Source of the DNA: Powellomyces hirtus
Lineage: Eukaryota; Chytridiomycota; Chytridiomycetes; Spizellomycetales; Powellomycetaceae
Direction: 5' to 3'
DNA: 64,000 nt
NCBI GenBank assembly: GCA_025526995.1
Contig: JAHLKG010000012.1
Span: forward strand, 744,001-808,000
Position 1 is the first letter of the stretch. Every line of letters starts with the position of its first letter. Made by a program: the position numbers and the translations under genes. The notes beneath the pieces are model-generated. The model saw nothing but the letters and a program-made list of their open reading frames with translations. It did not search any database and was not told the DNA's origin. Below are positions 12,501-22,375 of this stretch, piece after piece.

Positions 12501-13093
12501 TTATTGGGGGCCCTCAATCTCCTCGCCATTGTCGTCGAGGTAAACTAGCGCGGTCGCGTATAACGGCGACCGGTCATTTCCCTCATCTAAAGCAAGAGAA
12601 ACAAGCGGAGAATCATGTGAGTGGACAAAAGATGCAAACAGCGATAAGCATGGGATGACTTACATGAGGAGGGCACTTCTTCGGCTTCTTCTTCGCCTTC
12701 TTCCTCGGCTTCCGCCGACGCCGGGGGCCCGCCGCGGAGCTTCCCCCAGTGCTTTGGCCACAAGGAGAGGCGGCGGGACTTGGCGGCAGTGGGGCCGCTG
12801 GCCGCTTCGGCGGCGACCGCAACAGGAGCCGGCATGATCTCCGGCTCCTGTCCGTCGCCGTCTTGGCGGGCAGCGGTGCCGCTTTCGTCCGCGCCGCTGC
12901 TTCGGCGGGCCCGGTGCGGGTGGGCGATCTTGACCAGGATGGCCTTGATCTTCGTGGCGATCGGTCCTTTCGTGAGAGAGGAAGTGGATCGCTTGAGCGA
13001 GGTGGTTGATCGCTTGAAAAAAGACCCTAAGGTCTTGTGAGAGGCGCTGGCTTGTCCGAGGGCGGGGGAAGGAGTGGGAGCGACAGAAGTCAT
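12501..13093 (-). CDS. Small basic Ala/Ser-rich protein, unknown
   Basis: Two exons, complement(12501..12586, 12664..13093), encode 171 residues. The 77-nt intron has a GTAAGT donor and TGCTTTAG acceptor, and splicing replaces a run-on tail with a clean ending (YLDDNGEEIEGPQ). The N-terminal half is basic (SFFKRSTTSLKRSTSSLTKG, then HPHRARRSS) and may bind nucleic acid or membrane. The middle is Ala/Glu-rich. No signal peptide, membrane segment or known domain is seen. Its promoter has a clear TATA box 150 bp upstream of the ATG, of the same type as the divergent collagen-like gene, which suggests strong or stage-specific expression. Confidence 0.65.
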
Positions 13094-13240
13094 TGTTGTA
13101 GTTGGTATAGTGGAGAGAGAGCGAGGCAGGAAAAGAAACCGTGTGGTGTGTGTGTGGTGTGGATGTGTGTGTGTGCGTTGTTCTCTCTGTGTGTGTGGGG
13201 AGTAGGGAGAAAATGGAAGGGGGATGTCGCCCGCCCCATG

Positions 13241-13252
13241 GCCCTTTTATAA
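13241..13252 (-). promoter_or_regulatory. TATA box of the small basic protein gene
   Basis: On the minus strand this reads GTTATAAAAGGG, about 150 bp upstream of the ATG at 13093. A GC-box-like GGGCGGG lies just downstream on the same strand. A run of 21 C on this strand (13266-13286) lies 14 bp upstream. Confidence 0.7.
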
Positions 13253-13265
13253 CATTTCCATGCCC

Positions 13266-13286
13266 GGGGGGGGGGGGGGGGGGGGC
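13266..13286 (+). repeat. Run of 21 consecutive G
   Basis: An uninterrupted G21 tract, able to form a G-quadruplex, sits next to the TATA box of the minus-strand gene. Its length may be a sequencing estimate. Confidence 0.9.
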
Positions 13287-13452
13287 AGGCGCGCGCGGGC
13301 AGGCAGCTTTCTCCGTCCCCTCCGCACCATCACTCACCCAGGGAACGCACACGTTGCCTTTCAGCCTAATGAACCCACGCCCAAACAAACCCGGCCTGGG
13401 ACCTGCCTGGGCTCTCCCTGATTTGGGCATCCATTAGACCGCGTTCGGCATG

Positions 13453-13694
13453 TTGCCGATCAAGAAAAAGCTTGTATGTGAGAAAGTGTGCCAGCTGATG
13501 AGCTGACGCACCCAGGGTAAGCAATGTCGTTGCGTGCTTGCCGATCAAGAACAAGCTTATATGTGAGAAAATGTGCCAGCTGATGAGCTGACGCACCCAG
13601 GGTATTGCGTGCTTGACGCCAAGAAAAAGCTTGTAGGTGAGAAAGTGTCCCAGCCGATGAGGTGATGCACCCAGGGTAAGCAATGCCTTGCGTG
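13453..13694 (+). repeat. Three tandem copies of a 75-85 bp repeat
   Basis: Copies lie at 13453-13537, 13538-13612 and 13613-13694. Each has the order AAGCTT, GTGAGAAA, CCAGC.GATGAG, GCACCCAGGGTA. Copy 2 lacks the GCAATG segment present in copies 1 and 3. No open frame runs through all copies, so this is a noncoding minisatellite. Confidence 0.85.
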
Positions 13695-14962
13695 GTGAAC
13701 CCAGGCTTCGTAATGTAAGCGCAGAAAAAAGAAAAACATTACATAGTATTGTTCGGTTGACGGTCAATTGGACAATGTCTTGTCAATTGATGAATGGAAA
13801 AAGGTCGCGGCTGAGAAGGTGGCGCGTTGCGCTTATTACCGTCTAGGGTAATTTTTTGCATCCACAAGAATTCCCCGGAGCAGACGTCCGCGCGGGGACC
13901 CGACCCACATGGGACAGTTGATTTCAAACTAGCCTGATGGGCCGCAAGTTGGTACATGAGTCACGAAAGGCATGTGTTTATTGGGACAGTCATGCAGAAT
14001 TTGTTCTGTATCCTGGGTGTTGAGGAATCTTTTGGTGTGTTCAGCCATCATCGAGGAGCATTATCAACAATGTAAAACAAACAATGGACAAGATCACCCA
14101 AGAAGAGATGTGACTCACAACATTTAGAAGCCTTTCATCATTGTGTCGTCACGTCTATACTCATTGAGAATTATGGGGCGAAATTCTGGGCAATGCCCTG
14201 AGGAAATTGTGCTGATTGTTAGTCATTGCATTGAGCGGAGTTTAAGCTTGTTGACCCCGTGAGTGGCTTAGCCTCGCGACTGACACGCTCACTTGCTCAC
14301 ACCATGTCAGTACATCCTGCAACGTTCACGCCCAGAGTAACCCTTTTCCCTGCCATCATTCATCTGAAATTATAGATATAGAGATGAGACAAAGAAAAAT
14401 TTGGAGTGACACTGTTGCGTCTCCTGGCTTTGAGATATGATGGAGACCAAAAGCCTCGAAAGGGATACACGGACACCTCTCGAATGGCTGAATATCTCTT
14501 TTTGACACTTGTAAGAAAAAAAAAGGATGAAGATGTTCCGCTCATTAGGTTTCCCGATGACAGGTTTGCGACTGAAGGGGTGTACGCGACGCATTCGCGC
14601 GGTGCCAAGAATTGCACTGCACTGCCCTCTTCCCCGCTCGTTTTTTTTTTTTTTGCATAAATCGTTAAAGTTCAGGGAAGCGTTCGTGTCTGACCTGCCA
14701 GTATCCGTTCTATCGCAAAACCCCACTCTTCTGAAAACTTCTTTTGCCATGTGCACAGGAGGCTGAATCCACATGTCTCATGTACGACGACACATGTTAG
14801 AAACGTCGCGATGCAGAGGGCAGTGTGGAGCCATGACACTCTGCTCGCCACCATCAGCCGTTTCACCATACACTGCATTGCCCCTCGCACTCCACACTTT
14901 CAGCCCACATTAAACGCAAAGCCCACTCGAAAAAACACAAAAAAATGGAGAGAAAAACATGG

Positions 14963-14974
14963 TTATAAAAGGGG
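14963..14974 (+). promoter_or_regulatory. TATA box plus GC box of the collagen-like gene
   Basis: GTTATAAAAGGG is followed at once by GCGGGGC, 170 bp upstream of the ATG at 15134. It matches the 12-mer upstream of the divergent neighbour. Confidence 0.75.
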
Positions 14975-15133
14975 CGGGGCCCCGATCCACTCCCTCCTCC
15001 CCAACGGCTCAAACATCCTGACACAGAAGATATCTGTCAACCACATACTTCTTCGTACTTGAAACCCTGTCACATCTTGCTTTCCTACTGACACCGACGT
15101 CAAAACCCTCTCATTGCAAACGGCATTTCAACC

Positions 15134-16558
15134 ATGCGCGTTCCGGGTTTCATCACCTCGGCCTTGGTTGCGCTTGTTGCAGGGACGCTTGTCGTGGTAT
15201 GATTCGTGATTGAAATCCACTGTGCATATGACCCTTGCGTTCACTCATCCTTCGTGTTTCATGCCCTTCTGCTCCTTCTGCCCCAGGCTCTCCCCCAAGG
15301 TCCCACCGAGATCCCAACCATCACTGAAGGAGGCACTCCCATTGAACCCACGCCCGTCCCCACGCCCGGCGAGTCTCTGATTCCCACCACAACCGAGCCC
15401 TTCGTACCCACGCCCGGCGGTACCGAAGGCGGCGGTGGTCTGATTCCCACGACAACCGAGCCTTTCGGACCCACGACCACGGCCGACCCCACATGCTGCT
15501 TCTCGCTTGGCTTGCCGGCTGATTGCTGTGCGTTGCCCGATGGTGGCCCCGGACAGTGTTGTCCTGGTGGGACCCTGTTCCCGCCCGTCAGCCCTCCGAC
15601 TCCCGGTCCCGATGGACCCGATGGACCCGATGGACCTGACGATGGACCTGGTGGATTTGGAGGATTCGACCGCGGCCCTGGAGAATTCGAACCCGGCCCT
15701 GGAGGATTCGAGCCCGGCCCTGGTGAATTCGAGCCCGGCCTTGGTGAATTCGAGCCCGGCCCTGGTGAATTCGAGCCCGGCCTTGGTGAATTCGAGCCCG
15801 GCCTTGGTGAATTCGAGCCCGGCCCTGGTGGATTCGGCGGACGTGACGATGGACCCGGAGGACTTGGAGGACCTGGCGGACCTGGTGGATTCGACGGACC
15901 TGGCGACGACGACGGACTCGGGGGAGCTGGCGTACCGATCGATGAAGGACCCGACGGTGGACCCGGTGGACCCGGTGGGCCCGGTGAGCCTGACGACGAA
16001 CCTGGCGATGGACCTGGTGGATTTGACGGACCTGACGATGGACCCGGTGGGCCCGGTGGGCCTGACGACGAACCTGGCGATGGACCTGGTGGATTTGACG
16101 GACCTGACGATGGACCCGGAGGACCGGGCGGATCTGTTGGATTGGACGGACCTGGTGGATTTGACGGACCCGGTCGATTTGACGGACCCGGTCGATTTGA
16201 AGGACCCGGTCGATTTGACGGACCCGGTCGATTCGACGGACCTGGTGGACCCGGATTCCGCGAACCTGACGATGAACCCGGAGGACCCGGCAGACCTTCG
16301 GGATTCGGCGGACCTGACGATGGACCGGGCGGACCTGGTGAATTCGACGGACCTAGTGGACCCGATGGACCTGAAGGCGCTGGCACCGGTCCCGATGACA
16401 TGGACGATGGCCCTGACGACGATGGCCCTGACGACGATGGCCCTGATGACGATGGTCCTGACGACGATGGCGATGACGGCTTTTTCGGTCCTTCCGCTCC
16501 TCCTACACTGCTCCGTCGCTCCTTCCAATTCCGCACCCGCAGAGCACGACGAATGTGA
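15134..16558 (+). CDS. Secreted collagen-like Gly-rich repeat protein
   Basis: Two exons (15134..15196, 15287..16558) encode 444 residues. Exon 1 carries a signal peptide, [18 protein letters not shown], and the 90-nt intron ends in CTGCCCCAG. A Thr/Pro-rich stretch (TTTEPF repeats) and a compact Cys cluster ([20 protein letters not shown] then QCC) lead into about 300 residues of Gly-X-X-like repeats. These include seven (F)EPG.GE/G units encoded by 24-bp tandem repeats and GPDDGPG blocks. The protein is strongly acidic (Asp/Glu) and ends in a basic tail (RTRRARRM). Long frames on other strands here are shadows of the repeats. It is likely a wall, mucilage or adhesive protein; the function is inferred only from composition. 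The TATA plus GC-box promoter suggests abundant expression. Confidence 0.8.
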
Positions 16559-16615
16559 AAGCATTTTTGCACGTCTCCCGAAAACGGACTTTGTGTATTC
16601 TCCATCGATCGGTAG

Positions 16616-16689
16616 TTTTTTTCTCACCAGTATAGTAGTGTTTTTTCTCACCAGTATCGTGGTGTTTTTTTCTCACCAGTATCGTAGTG
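16616..16689 (+). repeat. Three tandem copies of a 24-25 bp repeat
   Basis: Units of T6-7 followed by CTCACCAGTATCGTAGTG (with small changes) lie at 16616-16640, 16641-16664 and 16665-16689. They are in the presumed 3' UTR, 58 bp after the stop codon of the collagen-like gene. Confidence 0.9.
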
Positions 16690-16830
16690 TCCTAGCCCTG
16701 CACATCACTGCGCCTGTTCTGTTTGGTTTCTCAGACGTAGTTGCGTGGCTTTTGTCCTGTCAGATAGTAGCGGTAGTAAGGGTCCTCAAACATGTAACAT
16801 TTCCTTTCGTTTTGTCATACTGTTCACAAT

Positions 16831-16878
16831 GTCTGAAGTTTGAGCTGCTTTTCACCAAAAGCAGCTCAAACTTCAGAC
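16831..16878. repeat. Perfect 22-bp inverted repeat with 4-nt loop
   Basis: The left arm is 16831-16852, the loop CACC is 16853-16856, and the right arm is 16857-16878. The arms are perfectly complementary over 22 bp. The hairpin lies between two convergent genes, so it could act as a transcription end or pause signal on both strands, a cruciform, or a small-RNA precursor. No inverted-repeat element ends or target-site duplication are obvious. Confidence 0.9.
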
Positions 16879-17046
16879 TTCAAAGAAGCAACAGCGATGA
16901 ATTCAAGAAGATCAGATATTATTCCAGAGCACAAGGCATTTATACGGGCCCATCAGACCGAAGTCCGACCAGTTCTACTGCCGAGTTATTTCCAAGCCCC
17001 CCTCCAAGAAGCACTTATGCGACAAGATAAAATCCCACGCGCGCGG

Positions 17047-19596
17047 CTATACAGCCGGTTTGGCATGCGCATGCGCATCCACAAACCCCTGCAGATTCTT
17101 GCTCATGTAATAAGGACGTTCGCGACTTCCGTCATTCCGCTGGCTGTCTTCGCAGAAACTCAAAAAGATGGTCGTGATGGCCATTCCGAAGGTCGACAGG
17201 AAGGCAGACGCAGTAATGTACGAAAAGATGATGATGAAAATCAAGGGAACGGCGTAGTTGGCAAACACTTCGTCGTCGCCCTCAAGGTATACGAGAAGAC
17301 CGAGACCTCCGAGAGTTGTGATGAAGACAACGGCCAGCTTGCCGACAAAGATGAGGAAGTTGCTCACTTTGTGGACAACAACCAGGCTGTTGACAAAAAG
17401 ACGGAGACAAGTTAGTGATCCCGCAATGGCTCCGAAGATGTAATTGAGAATTGCACCATTCTTGGCGGACACCTACCGGACAACATTAGCTGCAATCAAT
17501 TGCATGGCCATTCTAGCCGCAGTACAGAAGCTGTATCCATACACGGCAATCTCAACATATGCGTTCTTGGTGAGCATCTTAAGCAATGCTTCAACGCATT
17601 TGAAGCAGCACTGAAGACAGCAGAGAATGTATGCCGCGGCCTTGTTTCCCGTTCCCTTCACTCGTCGCTGTAACTCCACAATAATCAACCGGATCAGCTG
17701 AACAATGGCGATCAAGAGCGACCCAAGCGCCAAAGATCCCAAGTGGTATCTGCAGGTCCGGCCGAGCGATCTCAAAACCGGAACGGACGGGAGCCTCTTT
17801 TTGTCACGCGCCCAGTACCATGTAGCAATCGCTCCGGCAACGGTGGTCTGTCCAATTGCGACCAACCAGTTGTACACCCACAGGAATCCAAACGTGAAAT
17901 ATATTTGCAAGTACTGCAATGTGTACGTTGAGCTGTAGCTTCGTCCTGTGCGTTCCAAGCCGTCGTTGATGTCGTCCTCGACTTGGGCGGCGATTGTGGT
18001 GCCCGATGTCGCGAGGAGCGCCATGACGGCAACAAAAATGGCCATCCAGATAAGAACAACCGTGTATTTGAAGAATGGGAAGAGCGCGATCCAGGGCATC
18101 GCGCGGAGAGCCATCGAGGCTTCTTTGATGATGCGAGTAGCGAGACGGATGCGACGAATCAGGCAGAGGACGAGAATGGAAAGGATTAATGCGATACCCC
18201 CAATTATGCAGCCTGATGGGATCGAAAGCAAAAGCGGTCAACACGGGGCTTTGATGAAGCGATATGAATACTTTCTCTCGCACTTACCAAGTACAAGCAA
18301 TAGCTTCTCGTTGTACAAAACCGCATCAACCTGGTCGAATCCAACCGACAGCAGACCCTGGTGCAGTACTTTGATCCGCACATAATTGTATATGAAGTAC
18401 GCAGCAAGGACCCACGCGACGATGAGCACGATGAAGATAGTGAACCAGACGATGGCGCCAGCAAAGAATTGCAGAAGGAGGAGGTATCCGTAGGCGAGGA
18501 CAAACGCCGCACCGACACAGACCAAGATGACCCACCAATTCGTGGCAAGGTCTTGGTAGATGATGGAGGCGGCGTCACGGGCGTTGAGTTCGATGGATAG
18601 AGTCTGACCCCACTTGTACGAACCACCAGCAAGCGTGTACGTTTCGTTGTAAAACGACGCGTTGGCGGCGGCTTTGATGTCGGTCAAAAGCTGGATGGGT
18701 ACGCAGCGGTTCAGGACCGGCTTGGATTTGATGGTGTAGGTGCAGTCATTGGCTTCGACTTGCGCGATCCGGTCAAGTCGTGCGGCTGCAAGGGGGATGT
18801 CGTATTTGCAAACAATTCCGGAATCGGTGGCGGTGGTGTCCGGACAGCTGTCCACGCAGCGGCGGTAGTTGTTCGAGTCGCCGATAAAGTAAAGAAGGTT
18901 GGTTTGGTTTTGGAGATCGCGCGCAGAGTCGGGTCCAATGACAGATCCGCAGAGATTGCCTTCCGAGTCGCGACCATAGATCAGACTGGCGGAGAATAAA
19001 CATATAAGCCAGACTCTTCTGGTGTAGATGGGCAGGTGTTCAAGGTACACTTACCGATCGACATTTCCGTATCTAACCGAGTAGTACCCAACAGCGCACA
19101 TGGCAGCAAACATAATGATGAACAAGATCAGGAAGAAGACATCGTGGCATTTTCGGTTTTTGGTGTTCTCCGCGCTGGGTGCGGGCTCGGTATCATACTG
19201 TTTCTTTCCACCACCTCCCCCATGTTGATCCTTCTGCTGGGCGCCGCGGTTGTTGGAATGGTGCCCAATGTCGCGGGACGACTGGCGGTCAATCTCATCA
19301 TCATCGTCATCGTAGCTCCGAGGCGCGGGCGGAGGTCGGTGCGGGGGTTGCTGGGAGCGTCGGTACCCATCGTCTTGATAGTACGGTTGCTGCTGCGGAG
19401 GCGGTGCGTACTGCGAGTACTGTTGCGGGGGAGGATGGTGACGCGGGGGAGCGTATTGTGGTTGCTGTGGTTGTGGAGGATGATATTGCTGCGATTGCCG
19501 TTGCTGCGGAGGAGGCCGCGAGCCGTAGCTGTTGGGTGAACCGTAACCGTCGTCGTCGTAGGCGGACGGGTAGACGGCGCCACGGTTGCTGGGCAT
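17047..19596 (-). CDS. Choline transporter-like (CTL/Pns1) membrane protein
   Basis: Four exons, complement(17047..17386, 17477..18212, 18288..18985, 19055..19596), give 771 residues in phase throughout. The family (SLC44/Pns1) consists of about ten-helix plasma or organelle membrane proteins linked to choline transport; fungal Pns1 function is not settled. The N-terminus (1-140) is Gln/Pro/Tyr-rich and cytosolic. TM1 (FFLILFIIMFAAMCAVGYY) is followed by a large Cys-containing extracellular loop, then multiple TMs, the Cys-rich ILCCLQCCFKCVEALLKMLT motif and NAYVEIAVYGYSFCTAA, both typical of the family. A TAG after ANVVR lies inside the last intron (17387-17476); splicing gives NVVRLVVVHKVSNFLIF, as in homologues. 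It is divergent from the FAH-domain gene. Confidence 0.9.
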
Positions 19597-20616
19597 CTCG
19601 AGTTCCTGGATCTCGCTCGTGGTGGCAGAGGATATGTGGGTTCAAGGTATGGAGAGGATCACCAAAAATGACAAGGAATGCAAATGGCCGATTCCGTTTG
19701 TGCTGCTGGTCGGGGTATCACAACGGAAAGGATGTAAGAGGAGACTACGACGGAAAGGAAGTAAAATGAGATGCAAAGGGGTATATCGATTCAGCTTCTC
19801 CACGAGATAGGTGGTCCGGAGAATGTATCCCGATTTATAGATGAATCACCTCGATGCACAACGACAATATAGTTTCTTGGCATATTCTTCAACGCCGCGT
19901 CCTCGAGGGGCCTCTGTGATCGACAGGAGGCGCCACATTGAGGGAGAATCTTGGCAGGAACAATACCAAGGCATACTATGCGACGCTCTGAAAGCGGTTC
20001 CGGGTTGCTATTTGTTCCAACCATAAACAATGCGCCTGTTGAAGCACATGTGGCGTCTCGATGAATAACCTTTTCGAATCTGCTGTGTTTGTACGAGGGC
20101 GCCACGCTCAAAACTCCGCCCGATCACGTAAGCAAAGAGGAGGAGACACGGTCACGTGTACTCATATGGAATCTGAGAGAAGGCCTAAAGTCATTAACTT
20201 TGAGATCTCACGGGAAGGTCGTCGTAACATGGAGAAGACATTGCATAGCTCAACACTATATACATGCTTTTTTGAAGAGCCTCATCGTACAGCTGCTTGG
20301 TGCTTGCTCGCAATGTTTAATTTGGGACGACAGAAAAGCGACAAAAGTCCCATAGCTGCCATCTTCATGGTTTCTACTGTAGCTATGTCTATCTAGAATT
20401 GATGGCGCCCAGTCCGTCAAGGAGAGCCCTTTCTTTACCTCATCAGCGGTCCCGAAAGCTGGCCATTGATGAGTGAGTGTCTGGCAGATGAAGAGTTGGC
20501 ACAGAGCTCGTGTATCGCATACGGTACGATGAAAGCTCACGACGCGGCTTTTCGCGCCGCGCTTTCTCTCATATACTATCGACGATCAGCCTTTCGATTG
20601 ATACAGCATTAGCAGT
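19597..20616. other. Divergent promoter region
   Basis: About 1 kb between CTL (-) and the FAH-domain gene (+). It includes one GTCACGTG (20151-20158). No credible coding sequence was found. Confidence 0.6.
20153..20158. promoter_or_regulatory. CACGTG E-box
   Basis: GTCACGTG in the divergent CTL/FAH-domain promoter, matching the Cbf1-type consensus seen in other promoters of this window. Confidence 0.35.
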
Positions 20617-20628
20617 ATGGGAGGTTTT

Positions 20629-21912
20629 ATGCGATGCTCCCTCAAGAGTTATGGCCGGGGATTCCGCAGTTACACATCGGGAAGCACAAAGGTGCCGAAT
20701 CAACAAATACTTCTTGAACGCCGTGTTCAGGCTGACCTCGTCCATCACAGCCAACATGGTCACGGCTAGTTCGATTTGTAGAGCCCGGCGGCAAAACCGT
20801 GTACGGCGATCTCGGCGCTGAAGAGGCGGGTGAGAACGCCAACCCGTCCAAGATGACAGCGCGAATCGTGGAGGGAGACCCATTGGAAGGTGGAAAAGTA
20901 ACCGACCGCGTCGTAGCGGTGCAGAAGGTTCGAGGAGTACAACGAGGAATATAGAGGAAAAGGAACGGCTTGCTCACGCTGCGAAATGTCCGTCGTGTAG
21001 CTTCTGTGTCCGATTCCACGACCGCCTATAGTCCTTGGTAAGCGCTGTAAAGACTCTCGTTGGCCTTCTTCTCATTCTGCCCTTTATTGACATTCGATGG
21101 TCACAGGAATTGGGCTCAATTACGCAAAACATGCAAAAGAACTTAACACCCCCGCTCCCAAAACGCCCATCTTGTTCACAAAGCCGGGAACCAGCGTGAC
21201 TGGACCCGGTTCCCCGATCGTGATACCTGATGTGGCACAGGATGCCGAATGTGATTATGAAGCCGAGTTAGCTGTCGTGATCGGCAAGCCATGCAGGAAT
21301 GTTTCCAGGGAAGATGCGATGCAATTTGTCTCCGGAGTGACTTGCGCGAACGATGTGACTGCCCGGACATGGCAGCGAAACATCTCGCAGTGGTGTTTTG
21401 CGAAAAGTGTACGTTGCTTATGGTACTTTCAGGAGCTGATGAGATGCATCTCACGCGGTTTAACATCGACAGTTCGATACTTTCTGCCCATTGGGTCCAG
21501 TACTTGTGGCGCCGCATCTCCTGCCTACACTGAACGTCCGTGACAGTCAGACCGGTGGTCTTGCCATCTTGCTGAAGCTCAACGGAAAGACCATGCAAAG
21601 CTCTCGCACTGCGGATATGATTTTCGACATTCCTTCCCTGATTAGTTTTCTGTCTCAAGGCACTACTTTGCTACCCGGTACCGTCATCTTGACAGGCACA
21701 CCCGCTGGTGTAGGCACGGGGAGGAACCCGAAGGTAACGCTGCAGGATGGCGATCGGGTAGGTCGCTCCCTCCCCGTGCAGAGCACAAAGTCCGTAAATA
21801 TCAGAAGCGAAATTGTAACTCATTTTTTCGTGTTCTAACACTCCAGGTGAGTGTTCAGATTGAAGGAATTGGAAGCCTCGTCAACCGCGTTGAGTTCGAG
21901 CGTGAGGGGTAG
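20629..21912 (+). CDS. Mitochondrial FAH-domain hydrolase (FAHD1-like acylpyruvase)
   Basis: Six exons (20629..20691, 20751..20927, 21001..21037, 21107..21408, 21473..21757, 21847..21912) join in phase to 309 residues. An in-frame ATG at 20617 would add four residues. The family cleaves acylpyruvates or decarboxylates oxaloacetate with a bound Mg ion. The first 30 residues are Arg/Ser-rich without acids (KSYGRGFRSYTSGSTK), as in a mitochondrial presequence. The fold begins at SRLVRFVEPGGKTVYGDL. A 37-nt exon completes LLCPIPRPPIVLGIGLNYAKH. Metal-site motifs DYEAELAVVIGK and CANDVTARTWQ are present, followed by FDTFCPLGPVLVAPHLLP and TGTPAGVG. Length and order match FAHD1. Substrate is inferred from the family, not proven. 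Confidence 0.88.
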
Positions 21913-22375
21913 ACGTAGCTACATATGTTGAGGCAGCGGAGAGACTCATGTGTTGGAGAGACCGACATTTTCATTATACTTGCCTCCGGGCGTAGCGTAT
22001 CTCTACATTTGTCTATATGTGTACCGATGCATCCCCCAATGAAACCTCTTTTGCCCTCCCTCTGGTGCGGCCGACTTAGAGAAAGAAGCCATGGGACGCG
22101 CTCTGGCCTCTGACGTGAGCAAATGGCCACATGTGGCTGGTGGGTTGCTCAACTTCCTGTCAACTTTGACCTCGAGACTTTCTCGTTTCCATCACCATCT
22201 TGGACCTTAACTTTTCCAAATGCCCTTTTGCTCTTCAGTAGTTTTCTGAGTCTAAACAATATCTGGATCCCTGTATCTTGGCGAAACTCTCCATACGCGA
22301 TCAAATTCTTCTTCAGAAGGCTGACGATCTTGAAGACCGCGGTTAAACCACACCGAACATTCCACCTGGCTTGCT
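21913..22375. other. Short intergenic region
   Basis: About 460 bp between two co-oriented genes. No conserved coding sequence. The frame starting at 22123 is closed by the real Rav1-like start in another frame. Confidence 0.6.

Larger units (their letters stand above)
13094..15133. other. Divergent promoter region with repeats
   Basis: About 2 kb between the divergent small basic and collagen-like genes. It contains both TATA boxes, the G21 run, the three-copy repeat at 13453-13694 and poly-T/A tracts. No convincing coding sequence was found; frames at 14.4-14.9 kb on both strands look like noise. Confidence 0.6.
16559..17046. other. Convergent intergenic region
   Basis: Between the 3' ends of the collagen-like gene (+) and the CTL gene (-). 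It contains the three-copy 25-bp repeat (16616-16689) and the perfect hairpin (16831-16878). Confidence 0.7.

Noticed and set aside
15245..17030. Several overlapping 450-500 codon frames on both strands over the collagen-like gene
   Set aside because: They are shadows of GC-rich 24-bp repeats without stops in any frame. Only one frame has a signal peptide, a proper intron and a matching promoter.
17473..17475. In-frame TAG inside the CTL transporter gene (possible readthrough or pseudogene)
   Set aside because: It lies in a 90-nt intron (17387-17476). Using GTAGGT and CAACAG restores the family sequence NVVRLVVVHKVSNFLIF in phase.
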